Positions 22,141-32,472 of a DNA stretch of 64,000 nt are shown here, piece by piece. The notes beneath the pieces are model-generated. The model saw nothing but the letters and a program-made list of their open reading frames with translations. It was not told the origin of the DNA and made no database searches. Source of the stretch: Mesorhabditis belari (lineage: Eukaryota; Nematoda; Chromadorea; Rhabditida; Rhabditidae). The first letter of the stretch is position 1. Each line of letters starts with the position of its first letter. The stretch is taken from the NCBI GenBank assembly GCA_958450365.1, contig CAUEEP010000923.1:1629501-1693500 (forward strand). Reading direction: 5' to 3'. The position numbers and the translations under genes were made by a program.

Positions 22141-24943
22141 AGGAGAAGGAGGGGGGGAAGAAAAAAAAAAAAAAAAATATTAGACCCATTCTAGAGTATG
22201 CAGCTAAAGTTTAGTCTCTACATATCGTTGATATCTCTCGCCTAGAAAAAAAATCCAGCAGAGATATACGAAGATAGCTCTATGGGAAATTGATTTTTCC
22301 AATTTTTCAAATTTTTCCAATTTTTCAAATTTTTCCAAATTTGCATCCTTTATTTACACAGATAGACTCAAAATTTTTGTTCTTAAATCTCTTAGACACC
22401 GCCGCTTGGTCACCGATTTAATAGAATGTTTCAAAATTGTAAAGGGCAAAGAAGCCTATCCCTCTTTTTCGAGATTTATTCAAAGTTAATCCCACGGTTA
22501 GTTCAAGGAGAGGTTCTTTCGTTTTAGAAATTCCAGTCACCTCCAAGGTTTGTGTATAACTCTTTTTCAATAAGAACTGCCAGAATTTGGAATCGACTCC
22601 CCAGAGTTTTGACAGAGCCTAATAATCTCAAAAACTTTAAATCATCTGTAGATGATCTTGAAGCTCTAGTGGATCCTTGACGTTATCTGTGCCATCCATA
22701 TATTATTGGGTTGCTGAATTGAAAACTGCGGGACTTTGAACTAAAATTTATTCAACATAAAATCATCAATTCATTCCAAATAATTTCCATTATTATTGAC
22801 GACTTCTGGCCATTTTACAGGCAATTTTGCGGATTCCTCTTTCGTAGTAGGATTTTGGTTTGTGTGTGAGACAAGGGTGAGACTCAAAAATGGAGGACTG
22901 GAGAATGGAGGACTCCCAGTTTGAGCACTTTCTTCAAAAGAAACCCATTTTGGTGTCAATAGAAAAGTTGTAGAGAATCAAAAATTAGGCTCATAGTCAA
23001 ATTTCCAAAAAGATACACTTAGTAGTTTCGCTTAAAATGCAAGTTTTGTGAAAATTCGTAAATTTGGGCATTTCTTGAAAAGCAGTTTTTGAATCGTTCT
23101 GAAAATTTGGATATAAGCTTGATTTTTGATTCTCTACAACTTTTTCATTGGCACCAAAATGGGTTTCTTTTAAAGAAAGTGCTCAAACTGTCACATATGA
23201 CAATAGCTGGCAGTTTTCAATTCATCAACCCAATACATATTATTATTATATCGTGTTGCTTTTTATCGGCCCTTTTTCGTGTTATTTTTATGAATTCATG
23301 TGTACTAATCTTAAATCTAACGCACTTTATCTCAGATCCTGAATAAAGTATCTATATATTAACTTGTTGAGCTTAAACTTTGTTTGAACTCAACTTTTTT
23401 GACACTCTGACACATTTTTGAGCTTTTAAGAACACGTTGGAGCTGAAATTCAATAATTAAATTATAATAATATAGTTTTAAAGTCAAAATTGAATAAAAG
23501 ATTTCTTTTATCTCTCTTTAAACCATTAGAATTCTCAGGTTTGGTTTCAAAATCGTCGTGCAAAGTGGCGAAAACGAGAGAATCAGAGGAAAGCCGCGTT
23601 TCTCGGCTCATCAAACAACAATTCGACGATTGGTGAAGAGAATCAAGTAATCGATGCATTCATTCAAAAAAACGTAACCAATTTAGTTATTATCCTCGTG
23701 CGGTGGGAGTGGTTTGAGTGGTTCACGGGTCACTCATCCGTCATTTTCCATCGAAAGCCTCCTCGCAACTGCACGAGTTCCACGCGGTCGTCGACCGAAC
23801 GCCAAATACCCGCGTGTACAGGTTTGTGAGAAATCTTCATTGTCTCTCTCATTGTCATCATCATCATCATCATCATCATCTCATTGTCAGTAAAGGTTTT
23901 TTGTGGTGTGTCCCGTTAAAATGGCTCACTAGTGTGCACTAAAATGGCCCACTAGTTTCACTAGTGAGCGGTAAGCGACTGAGCCACTTTTGCTGACTCA
24001 ACTGGATCAATTTTTGCCTTAAATCTAGCTCAATTTTAATTTCCCATATTTGCTACAAATTCTACATCTTGTAAACAATCGTTTCCCTTAAACTATAGCT
24101 AAAATGAATAATGTAAATCTTTTTTTATTGGGTTGGTGGAAAAGTCCTTCCCGATTTTTTGGGAGAGTACCTTAAATTTGTCGAATTTTGACGTTTTATA
24201 GCTCATCCTAAAGCTGAATTCAAGACGGATCGATTGGTAAAAACCGTTTTGAGATATCTCCTTTCTAAAAGTTTTTACAGCTATTTTAGTAAAGGGCGGC
24301 AGAGCCTATCTCAAAATATCTCGCCCTTTACTAAAATAGCTGTAAAAACTTTTAGAAAGGAGATATCTCAAAACGGTTTTTACCAATCGATCCGTCTTGA
24401 ATTCAGCTTTAGGATGAGCTATAAAACGTCAAAATTCGACAAATTTAAGGTACTCTCCCAAAAAATCGGGAAGGACTTTTCCACCAACCCAATATAAGAT
24501 CTTTTTTTTTACATACATTCCAAATTCCAAATTCCAATTCGTTTCAATCAAATTTAGGCTTAAATTGAAAAGAAAAGTATCAGCTTTTCAACTTCTCGAA
24601 CTTTTTAACTTTTTAAAAACTTTTCCAGGCTTGCAAGAATCTGTCGCCGTTGATGTTCCCGCTATTCCCGATCACTCAACCAGCGGGAATCTCGATTCGA
24701 GAAGCTTCACCCGATCCACCAACAATCACCGCTACAACCAATCGATCACAATCTCCAAAAGTGAACAAGCATTTGCAAAACGATTTCTCGATACCAGATC
24801 CATTGGAGAATGTACGAAATTCCCCGGAAAATCCCTCAGAAACCCCGACAATTCCGCAATTTCTTCCAAAATTCGATTTCCAATTGCTCTCGAAACTTTT
24901 CGGTCTTTCTGAATTTCAGAATTTGATACCTGAAGTGGAATAA
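18864..24943 (+). CDS. unc-4: UNC-4/UNCX-type homeodomain transcription factor
   Basis: Seven exons (18864-18930, 19021-19125, 19409-19494, 20297-20371, 23539-23646, 23687-23821, 24629-24943) give about 296 residues. The homeodomain is split over three exons: RRRTRTNFSSWQLEELENAF, then SSHYPDVFMREALAMKLDLL, then VWFQNRRAKWRKRE. This matches the UNC-4/UNCX paired-like class closely, including the SHYPDVFMREALAM segment. UNC-4 in C. elegans is a repressor that sets synaptic inputs of ventral cord motor neurons; that role is assumed by homology. C-terminal exons carry PSFSIESLLAT and a proline-rich tail ending QNLIPEVE. ATG 18864 follows TTTCAG|TTCA, a likely trans-splice site. The exon 2 acceptor could be 19020 or, in the same phase, 18996. 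Intron 4 is 3.2 kb of transposon debris. The stop codon overlaps the poly(A) signal AATAAA. Confidence 0.92.
19588..19690. mobile_element. Truncated MITE, CCGTATTTTCT family (TA site)
   Basis: Left arm only: CCGTATTTTCTTTCATAATA then CCCAGAGCCTCGCCTAAATT, ending at GTCGGAAAATG. It lies in unc-4 intron 3 beside a full copy. Confidence 0.75.
19848..20065. mobile_element. MITE, CCGTATTTTCT family, full length
   Basis: Ends CCGTATTTTCTTTAATAGTA and TATTAGAGAAAATACGG are flanked by TA on both sides. The interior (ACCGCTTATCAGAACCTATC; AACCGTAAAATAGTCACCAA) is shared with copies at 44849, 47529 and 42737. Tc1/mariner-type target preference; no coding capacity. Confidence 0.85.
20684..21204. mobile_element. 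Mariner-type MITE, TIR TTGGGTTGGGGACTATGA
   Basis: Ends TTGGGTTGGGGACTATGACT / AGTCATAGTCCCCAACCCAA pair over about 30 bp and are flanked by TA. No transposase is readable in 521 bp. In unc-4 intron 4. Confidence 0.85.
21690..22175. other. Long homopolymer tract (A, T and G runs), possibly artefactual
   Basis: Almost 500 bp of A-, T- and G-only runs, including more than 30 consecutive G and more than 50 consecutive A. This is unlike the rest of the window and lies where two LINE-like fragments abut. It may be a sequencing or consensus artefact over a real poly(A) tract. Confidence 0.7.
22180..22680 (+). pseudogene. 3' fragment of a non-LTR retrotransposon (LINE) reverse transcriptase
   Basis: Translated with two frame changes, it gives RPILEYAAKV, then IQQRYTKIALW, then RHRRLVTDLIECFKIVKG, then SIRTARIWNRLPRVLTEPNN and a stop after DLEALVDP. 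This series (RPILEY, QRR.TK, RRL..DL...KI..G, R....WN.LP) is the conserved C-terminal end of LINE ORF2 proteins. Stops and frameshifts show it is dead. It lies inside unc-4 intron 4. A shorter similar piece (AAGATAGCTCTATGGAAAGT) is at 21620. Confidence 0.8.
22706..23233. mobile_element. Mariner-type MITE, TIR TTGGGTTGCTGAATTGAAAA
   Basis: Inverted ends TTGGGTTGCTGAATTGAAAA / TTTTCAATTCATCAACCCAA are flanked by TA, 528 bp. The interior includes inverted CTACAACTTTT.TATTG.CACC and AAATGGGTTTCTTTT. A fragment lies at 12085-12200. In unc-4 intron 4. Confidence 0.83.
24128..24492. mobile_element. Mariner-type near-perfect palindrome, TIR TTGGGTTGGTGGAAAAGTCC
   Basis: 365 bp flanked by TA. The two arms of about 175 bp are almost identical in reverse complement and meet at GGGCGGCAGAGCCTATCTCA. 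In unc-4 intron 6. Confidence 0.88.
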
Positions 24944-25018
24944 AGTTGGTAGAAAAATGTGATTACATTTCTTTTGAGTAAAGAGTTAAATCATAAACTT
25001 AGGCGTCCTTCTATTGTA

Positions 25019-25429
25019 CAGAATGGGCCACACTGGGCCACACTGGGCCACACAGCAGAGGCACCGCACTTCAGTGGGTTTAGATTAGCCAAAATTGGGT
25101 GAATCGTTCTGATTTTTCTGGAGAAAAATCTTTAGTAAATTTCCTGAATCCCCTGAAATTATCTAATCGATTCAAGCTTTCAACTTTTTTATATCAACCT
25201 TTTAAAGTTTAAAGTGCCGAGGCTCATTGATGGGAAAGTCAACTTTGAAAGGCTATATAAAAAAGTTGAAAGCTTGAATCGATTAGATAATCGGCACCAT
25301 TCTAGAAGATATACTTAAGATTTATTTTCAAGAAAAAAAGCAGAATAATTGACCTAATTTTGGCCAATCTAGGGGCCAATCAATTTTGGCCAATCAATCT
25401 CTGAAGTGCTATAATTGTGAGCCACCCTG
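25019..25429. mobile_element. Probable mariner-type MITE, TIR CAGGGTGGCTCAC
   Basis: The ends CAGAATGGGCCACACTGG and GTGAGCCACCCTG are imperfect inverted repeats flanked by TA. Internal arms AATCGATTCAAGCTTTCAAC (about 25167) and its inverse (about 25268) form a long hairpin, as do TTGGCCAATCTA-like blocks. A short GGGCCACACT tandem repeat is at the left end. It begins about 75 bp after the unc-4 stop. Confidence 0.65.
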
Positions 25430-26000
25430 TATCTTCGTTTACTCAAACTCAAGTGTTTTCTAAAGAGTTTCTAATGAAAAAAAACTGATGAAAGCCTTCA
25501 TTTTAACCAAAAAGAGATAACTTTTTCTAAGCGCATCTTTTAGAATTTTAGAAATTCGACTTTATCCTTTTTTTCCCATAAAACTTCAATCGGGTACCCA
25601 TTTCGCTTCTTGTTATCTAGTTTTTTTTCCAATCATATTTACTCTAAGGTGTACTTTGTGCTCAGCATTTGTAAACGCACTATTCTAGTGTATTCAATTC
25701 TTCAAAAGAACTGCCGCCGCCACGAGAAAAGCGAAGAATTCACTAGAAAAGATCTTACAATTTTGAGCATAAAATCCCGAACAAAATACGAATTTTATCT
25801 AAGTTTTTATATAAATATTATATCACTTTTTATATAAATATTATATAACTATTATATATATATTTAATTGCATAACTATTTATTATCATTGTCAAATCGT
25901 TTTCTAATATTTTTTTTTTAAAAGAATAAATAAATTTTGATGCCCATTCTTTGGTCAAGAAATAGCTCGATTTCTGGATCGAGCTCATCCAATCATTTCC
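25430..26000. other. Intergenic, AT-rich
   Basis: No gene is supported. An AT microsatellite lies at about 25800-25870. The block 25905-25980 (AAAGAATAAATAAATTTTGA ... GAAATAGCTCGATTTCTGG) is repeated at about 26706-26785. Confidence 0.4.
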
Positions 26001-26029
26001 ATCATTTCTCGAACTCATCCAACAAACCT

Positions 26030-26665
26030 CGAACAAACCTGGTTCCTGGTCGGCCCAACTACTTGAAGCCAAGCGCGCTCTCGACTCCACCACGAGGACC
26101 AAGGATCGACCCAAAAAAACCCGAATTCATTAGTCTTTTTCCCCCAGCTCATCCAATCATTTCGATATCCATCCAGCTGGTGGCCTTTTTCAGGGATTTT
26201 TCTCTTTTTGGAGATGATCATAGGATCTCCAGCGTTTTTAACTTTAGTTCTATACTTTATAAAAGAGCATTGTCTTTCTGTCTGCTGTACGGGCTTTTTC
26301 TCAGCCGTTTTTGAGTCAATAAAGCTAAAACTTCTCTAGAAAACCTTAGAATATATTGTAGTTGTGCAATTTAAAATCAAAAATTTAAAAAGTAAAAATT
26401 GAATGCCCCTACGGGGAGTCGAACCCTGGGTACCCAAGGTTGTCTGGGTGGTACCCAAGATAGAGATAGAGATAGAGCTTTGCTTAAAGATAGAGACAAG
26501 ATTACGGTGGTCGAGAAAAGTTGGGCGCTTTTTAGAAAACGTGATCGATTGAATAACAAATCCTGGATTACATCTACTAAATATAAAAGAGCATTGTCTT
26601 TCTGTCTGCTGTACCGGCTTTTTCTCAGCCGTCTTTGAGTCAATAAAGCTAAAACTTTTCTAGAA
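26030..26665 (-). repeat. tRNA-derived dispersed repeat, copy 1 (duplicated internally)
   Basis: It shares CTTTATAAAAGAGCATTGTC, CTTTTTCTCAGCCG and CTAGAAAACCTTAGAATATA with copies at 28100-28450 (opposite strand) and 40570-41100. Its tRNA-like core on the minus strand at 26398-26470 has GGGTTCGACTCCCCGTAG. The tail block occurs twice here (26255-26360 and 26580-26685), showing a local duplication. Confidence 0.7.
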
Positions 26666-27219
26666 AACCTTAGAATATATTTAGAAGAAAATTATCATTG
26701 TCAAATCGTTTTCTAATATTTTTTTTAAAAGAATAAATAAATTTTGATGCCCATTCTTTGGTCAAGAAATAGCTCGATTTCTGGAGAAGATTGGCTTCGT
26801 TTAGCGAACGAAATGGGCACTGAAAAGTGCCCATTTCGTTGTGTTGTGAAAACAATCGATTTCTAGAATAAATTTTGATATTTTCATAGAAATCTTTATA
26901 GAATTTAGATATTTTAATCCAATTTTTGCTATCAGAACTTATCAAATGCCACTTTCGGAGCTTCGAAAGGTGAGATTGAGCTGAAATGTTTGTAAACGCA
27001 TCCTTTCTAGTGCATTAGTGCACTAGAAATTAGTGCATTAGTGCATTAGTGCACTAGAAAAGATGCGTTTACAATTTTCAAGTATTACAAGAGTAAAATG
27101 ATTGAGTAAGAGAGTCAGAGATTGAAAAAAAAGAGATTTAAGCACAAGCATGCTCTGATCCAGCGCTAATAATTCAAGTTTCAAGTTTCATTCGTTTCTT
27201 TCTATAGAAATGGTGGGGA

Positions 27220-29869
27220 ATGAGCTTCGAAATAGCAGCTGAAGAGATGAGAAGACTTTACAAAACACCGACAAATGACGAGAAATTGAGGTAAACTAGA
27301 AAAGAAAGATTTGAAAGAAGATTTGAAGAAGATTTTTTAGACTTTACGGCCTTTATAAACAAGCGATTCACGGGGATATCCCATCTGTTGAAGAATACGG
27401 TAATTTGACTCAATTTCCTAATAGAAATATCGTAAATACTCTAATAGAAAGCAACCTACTCGTACAGTCGCGTAGTCTAACTTTTTAGAAAGACAATTTT
27501 CTCTCACCTCCTAGCTTTTTACAGCTACACTTTTGGTACCAAAAAACACTAGACTTCAAGGGCTATCAGTGCACACTGTAGCTTATAACAGCCTGCAGAA
27601 TGGGATTTTCTAAGTTAGACTACGCGACTGTACACCCGTCATTATGGCGTTCTATTAGAGTATTTACGGTAGCTCTTTCAGTCAAACCTGGCTCAGGCTT
27701 TGAGCGCGAGAAATACGAGGCTTGGGAGAGGATGAGAGGTCAGTAATTGAGCACAATTTAACTTTTTTTCTTTATTTATTTGAAATTTAACGTTTGAATG
27801 TTTTAACTAGCCGAAAAAACCCGCTTGAAAGCCGGTTTTTTTTGGCTAAATGTTTTGGGGGAGTTGATGTTGACATGGCGCAGTCGAGAGTGCTCTTGTT
27901 TATGGCCCACACAGCCCGGGGTTCTACCTCCGTAGTACCACTCAAGGCTTGAATCTGCAGCATTTTTTTACCTGACCAGCATCTAGCTGACCTGAGCTAG
28001 CAGAAAAGCACCAGAGTCAAACCTGTCAGACTCTCCAGCAAAAAATGGCTAAGCTACCAGTCGAAAAGTCCGGCTAAAAGCGGGTTTTTTTGGACCGACA
28101 GCTGGTCCTCGCGGTGGAGTCAGTAGCGCGCTTGGGTACCACCCAGACAAAGCGGGTTCGACTCCCCGTAGTGGCATTCAATTTTTACTTTTTAAATTTT
28201 AAATGGCACAACTACAATATATTCTAAGGTTTTCTAGAGAAGTTTTTAGCTTTATTGGTTTTAAAAAAAGACCATGAAAATGTCCGTACAGCAGACAGAC
28301 AGACAGACACTGCTCTTTTATATTTAGTAGATGTGAATCGAGGATTTGTTATTCAATCGATCATCTTTTCTAAAAAGCGCCCAACTTTTCTCGACCACCG
28401 TAATCTTGTCTCTATCTTTAAGCAAACGATTTTCTTGAGAACACGATTCTAAACGATGACTTGAATACAGTAAGCCGTTAGCTGTAAAGTTGAAATAAGC
28501 TACCGTAATCTTGTCTCTTTATTCAATCTAATTTTGATCGAATTCTGTAAAGGTTCAAAAAAGGATATTAGAAAATAGAAAAACTAGAGAATTAGAGACA
28601 AGATTACGGTAGGTTTTCGAGAAGTTTATATATTTTAGCAAAGAAATCTGACTCCTATATATTGTCGGATCAAAATATCCAGCAAACAAGATAAAATACC
28701 GTATTTGTTCGAATAGAAGATCGGGTAAAGAGTATGATCGCGTACTCCTGCGTAGCAGCCCTTTTTAAAATTTCTTTTCTGCATAAAAGCTTTCAATGAA
28801 GTGCTGGAAAATGACTCAAAAATATCACATGAGCTAACAGAGTTTTGAGCCATTTTCCAGGTCTATAGCACTTTTTGTTCATTCGGAAGTTTGTTTTGTT
28901 CATGAGAGTGAGAGTGAAGGAGACTTTGTGTTTGCTTCTATTCTACGATAGAAATAGGGAAATATTAGTGCGAATAGATTGCTTTTTTCTACATCTAAAT
29001 ACAAAGAAATATAGTATAAGATAAAAGAAAATTAAAGAAAATGAGAATATTGAAATCATCAAAAAAAATAATGTACCGTATTTCTTCGAATAGAAGACCG
29101 GGTAAAGAGTATCATCGCGTACTCCTGCGTAGCAGCCCTTTTTAAAATTTCTTTTCTGCATAAAAGCTTTCAATCAAGTGCTATAGAGCTGGAAAATGGC
29201 TCAAAAATCTGTTAGCTCATGTGGTATTTTTGAGTCATTTTCCAGCCCTATAGCACTTGATTGAAAGCTTTTATGCAGAAAAGAAATTTTAAAAAGGGCT
29301 GCTACGCAGGAGTACGCGATCATACTTTTACCCGATCTTCTATTCGAACAAATACGGTATTCAACCGCCATTCAACTGTCATTCAACTGACAGTCTTCTT
29401 GACTAAATATTAGATCAAGTACTAAGTCTTGCACGCAAATTCATTTTCTAATTGAATAAGTCTCAAGCTACAAAATGAAATTCGGCTTTTTTTTCCATTA
29501 ACTAGCTTAATTTCTCTTACAAATGACGTTTGAAAGTTTTTGAAAAGCTTTATTTTGAAGATTTTTTATTAGCAAGAAGCCGAGTGTTCAAAAAAAGATA
29601 AGAATCGATAAGAAATACGGTATATTAAATATCAAATATCAATCAAATATCAAATATCAAATATTAAGATTTAAACGCTACGCATAAGTTTCTTGACTTA
29701 CTTTAACAAAACAAAAAGCTAAGTGTACGGCCTATTTCCATTTTCAGGTCGATCATCCGTTTCTTGCAAAGAGGAGTACGTGGGTGTGGCCGAGGAAATG
29801 ATCAAGAAATACGAACGAAATATTGTTCGATCCAAATGGAATGCTGATGTTTGGAGTGTCGATTATTGA
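27220..29869 (+). CDS. Acyl-CoA-binding protein (ACBP family)
   Basis: Four exons (27220-27290, 27341-27399, 27682-27738, 29748-29869) give about 102 residues, close to the roughly 86-residue core of cytosolic ACBPs. It reads MSFEIAAEEMRRLYKTPTND then LRLYGLYKQAIHGD, GFEREKYEAWERMRG and CKEEYVGVAEEMIKKYE. The YGLYKQA block and the K.EAW motif are ACBP hallmarks; in the family these residues bind the CoA head group and acyl chain. ACBPs hold and deliver long-chain acyl-CoA esters. The exon 3 acceptor CTCTTTCAG (27681) was chosen over TAG at 27672 because it fits the consensus and keeps phase. An out-of-frame ATG (27210) sits 10 nt before the start and opens a 10-codon overlapping ORF. Intron 2 is almost entirely a MITE and intron 3 is 2 kb of repeats. 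The stop overlaps AATAAA. Confidence 0.88.
27430..27669. mobile_element. MITE filling acbp intron 2
   Basis: Ends TCGTAAATACTCTAATAGAA / TTCTATTAGAGTATTTACGG are flanked by TA. Sub-terminal GTACAGTCGCGTAGTCTAAC appears in both arms. Without it, intron 2 would be about 42 bp, a normal size here. The right end is 12 bp from the acceptor. Confidence 0.85.
27870..28190 (+). other. tRNA-like sequence followed by tRNA-derived repeat, copy 2
   Basis: 27880-27940 has TGGCGCAGTCGAGAGTGCTC and CCGGGGTTCTACCTCC. 27960-28090 is the reverse of 40930-41095. 28096-28180 has CGGTGGAGTCAGTAGCGCGC and GCGGGTTCGACTCCCCGTAG, a good A-box/B-box pair. The downstream part to about 28430 is the inverse of 26255-26560. 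Together these define a tRNA-derived dispersed repeat in acbp intron 3. Confidence 0.6.
28699..28872. mobile_element. Truncated MITE, CCGTATTTGTTCGAATAGAA family
   Basis: Left arm and centre only (CCGTATTTGTTCGAATAGAA, GCGTACTCCTGCGTAGCAGC), with TA on the left side. It lacks the right arm. In acbp intron 3. Confidence 0.75.
29076..29357. mobile_element. MITE, CCGTATTTCTTCGAATAGAA family, full length
   Basis: A 282-bp near-perfect palindrome flanked by TA. Arms contain GCGTACTCCTGCGTAGCAGC and CTGCATAAAAGCTTTCAATC. A sister copy of 283 bp lies at 59617-59899 in the receptor gene. Confidence 0.88.
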
Positions 29870-29874
29870 ATAAA

Positions 29875-30380
29875 TCTTTATTTGAAAGTCACGAATAAAC
29901 TTGGCAAAAGAAAAACTAAAATTCGACTTAAAAATAAGTCCAATTTTAGTTTTTCTAAGAAATTTTTTTATGAAATTTCTTTTTTAGACTATGCTTTTTT
30001 TTGATTAAAGTGTACTTGAGTTCATTTTGATGATGCTTGAGGCTGGTTTTCAGTGAAAGTACTTGAATATTTGATAGAGATTGGTTGAATAGCCCCCTAT
30101 TATGTAGAGATTGGTTGAATAGCCCTCGCTTTGATATGTAGTGTTTAGCTTTTCAGTTTTTTCCATTGTAGTACTTTCAAATGTAGATGATGCTTGAGTT
30201 CATTTTGATGATGCTTGAGGCTGGTTTTCAGTGAAAGTACTTGAATATTTGATAGGCTCCGGATGAAATGAAAAACCATATCATTTTTCGAGAGATCGCC
30301 TCAAATTCAGTAACTTTTTAAAACTAACTAGAGAGAGGAATGCCTACTTGAAGCATTCACATACTCCTTTGAAAAGTCCA
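29875..30380. repeat. Short direct duplications downstream of acbp
   Basis: GATGATGCTTGAGGCTGGTT with flanks occurs at 30030-30077 and 30208-30257. GAGATTGGTTGAATAG...TTTTTTCCATTGTAGTACTT occurs at about 30107-30195 and 30790-30870. A hairpin of GACTTAAAAATAAGTC-type sequence lies near 29925. No gene in this stretch. Confidence 0.6.
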
Positions 30381-30383
30381 TCG

Positions 30384-30460
30384 GTGGTCTAGTGGATAAG
30401 AGGCTTGTATCAAGAGCGAGCGGTTCTCCGCTTTGCTCGAGTTCAATCCCTTTTCCAGCG
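30384..30460 (+). other. tRNA-like sequence
   Basis: The A-box-like TCGGTGGTCTAGTGGATAAGAGGC is a strong tRNA D-arm match. The T-arm-like CTCGAGTTCAATCCC follows. The 3' acceptor side does not pair clearly with the 5' side, so I call it tRNA-like rather than a tRNA. Confidence 0.5.
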
Positions 30461-30509
30461 AAATCTTTGCTTTTTATTTATTTCTAGGTATTTTCATGCT
30501 TAATTTTGT

Positions 30510-30758
30510 TCAATCCCTGCTCGAGTCAATGTTTCGTCGAAAAAATTCAGGCGTGAAATCTTGTGAAGTGATGCTTGCATCTCCTTCGGGATGCTTTCTC
30601 AAGAGTTCGTCCGCGATTTCGATGACCTCTTGATTATTTTCTCGGTCCAATCGCTTCATTCCAGGGAATTGCGTAAGAAAATCGATGATTCGGAGATACA
30701 TGTTCTTATCATAGTGGGTAACCACAAGAAAAGCCGCATTCAAATTCTTGCTTGGAAT
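30510..30758 (-). CDS. Orphan terminal exon, unknown protein
   Basis: An open stretch of 82 codons plus stop on the minus strand, starting at a CAG acceptor. It reads IPSKNLNAAFLVVTHYDKNM, YLRIIDFLTQFPGMKRLD, QEVIEIADELLRKHPEGD, FTPEFFRRNIDSSRD. The amphipathic, coding-like composition and balanced residues suggest a real exon. I do not recognise the family. No convincing upstream exon was found on the minus strand, and the upstream 30790-30870 region is a duplicated non-coding block. It may be the surviving end of a broken gene. Confidence 0.42.
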   Translation of the reverse strand: MPSKNLNAAFLVVTHYDKNMYLRIIDFLTQFPGMKRLDRENNQEVIEIADELLRKHPEGDASITSQDFTPEFFRRNIDSSRD

Positions 30759-30975
30759 CTGCTTTTTAACGATTATTTTCTATCGTGTAGAGATTGGTTG
30801 AATAGTCCTCGATTTGATAGGTATTGTTTGTCTTTTTAGTTTTTTCCATTGTAGTACTTTCAAATGTAGAACTTGTAGTACTTTTAAATGAATACAGGGT
30901 AAGCTGATGAATGAATATAGCTGATGATAAGCTAGACTTCGAATTAAATAAAGTTCTTAGTTTTAAGAAAGACAT

Positions 30976-32470
30976 TTGCGTTACGGTAGATCAAATACAC
31001 AAGGCCAGAGATTAGGCGAATGTTCAAACCAGGCTCAATATTAGCCCAGGTCATACGCCAGGCTCAATATTAGCCAGGTCATACGCTAGGCTTGATTTCT
31101 GGTAGGCCCATGGTTTTTTGTTTGTTTTTGTGTCATAAAGTCAGGCTAGACAAGACTAGGATCTAGCCTTACTTGGTTTGAACAATCCTGGTCTTTATCT
31201 TGCTTTGTCTATTCACAAGTTTAAGGCTAGTCCTGGCGTAGACCATTAGAACTATACATAGTAGCTTTATGATAATCTTGAAGCCAACAGTTTTCACCTA
31301 ATACCAACCTACCAACCTATTCTATCAACCACTAGTTCACTAGTTCTAGTTCAAGTACTCAGATGGGGTTTTCGGGTGGTTCAAGGAGACGGGGTAAGAA
31401 AAGATAGAAAAGAAAGGGGAAAAAGAGGAGATAGGCTGTGGTCTATCGGCGGGAATTTCGAATCGAATTTCGACGAGGAAAAAAAAGAAAGAAGAAGGCA
31501 AGGGGGAAAGCTAAAGGCCCAAGAAATTCGGCGGGGAGAGGCCCCCTTTCTACTCTGCCAAACTTATCTTTTTTCTTTCCTTTTTCTTCTCATTCCTTTA
31601 CCTTTCTTCCATCCACTAGTTATGTCAGTTTTGCATGCGAATTTGCATAGGTTTTTCCATCGAAACTTTTCTTCGTCTAACTGGCTTCAATAATCAGTTT
31701 TTGTTCTAGAATCTGAGCTAGTCTAATGTTAAGAAAGTCTCTTCCTTTCTTGTGCTTTATGGTTAACTGAATATCTTCAAATCAATGCTATTGCCTACTG
31801 TTAAAGATATTCAATCTTTCCTACAGTACTTCCTAGACTTTCCTACAGTACTTCCTAGTGAAAATCTTGCGTGTATTTTGTGATCGTAGCTCGTAGCTTT
31901 CAATCGTATCTCTCTGGCACACTAAAAAAAAGAGATCTTTCTGGCTTTTAGTCTAATTTTTACATTAAAAAATAAGCAATCGATTGTGCCAGAGAGTTAC
32001 GATTGCACATTTTAACAATTTTAATTTAACAATTTAACAATTTAACAATTTAACAACAATTGAACTTTCACACTGCTGTACTTTGGGCTCAAGATTACAA
32101 CTCTTTCTTTTTTTTTTTTTTTTTTTGTTTAATCTACCTTTTTCGTTACACATTTTACATGATCTTTACTTAAATTTTGCTCAATTTAAAAAAAGAATGC
32201 AAAAAGTTTTGGCTAAAAATTTCCCACTTTCATTTCCGGTTTCCAAGTCATATGATTTCTCGAAACTTTTTTTCTCCTTTTTTTCTAATTTTTAAAATCC
32301 TGAAGAACCTGAAGAAGAAATTTTAGAATTTTAAGAAAAGAGATATCGGTAAAGAAGTAAAGACGATTGTTTTGCGAACACATACTAACTCATAACTCTT
32401 GTACAGTGTCGTCTGGAGCTCTCTAGAATATCTTGTTTGTTGATTTTGGTGATTGGTGATTTTGATGTAA
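30976..32470. other. Non-coding stretch
   Basis: No supported gene. It holds repeated AGGCTCAATATTAGCC / GGTCATACGCNAGGCT phrases (31030-31100), a purine-rich block (31380-31520) and AACAATTTA repeats (32015-32055). A TTTTTACATTAAA phrase near 31960 also occurs in the repeats flanking the displaced unc-4 exon. Confidence 0.4.
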
Positions 32471-32472
32471 TA

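Noticed and set aside
25937..26314. 125-codon plus-strand ORF
   Set aside because: Overlaps the tRNA-derived dispersed repeat and is mirrored by similar ORFs in other copies.
31376..31693. Two overlapping ORFs, basic then hydrophobic
   Set aside because: Composition follows a purine-rich then pyrimidine-rich run; no splice signals or family resemblance.
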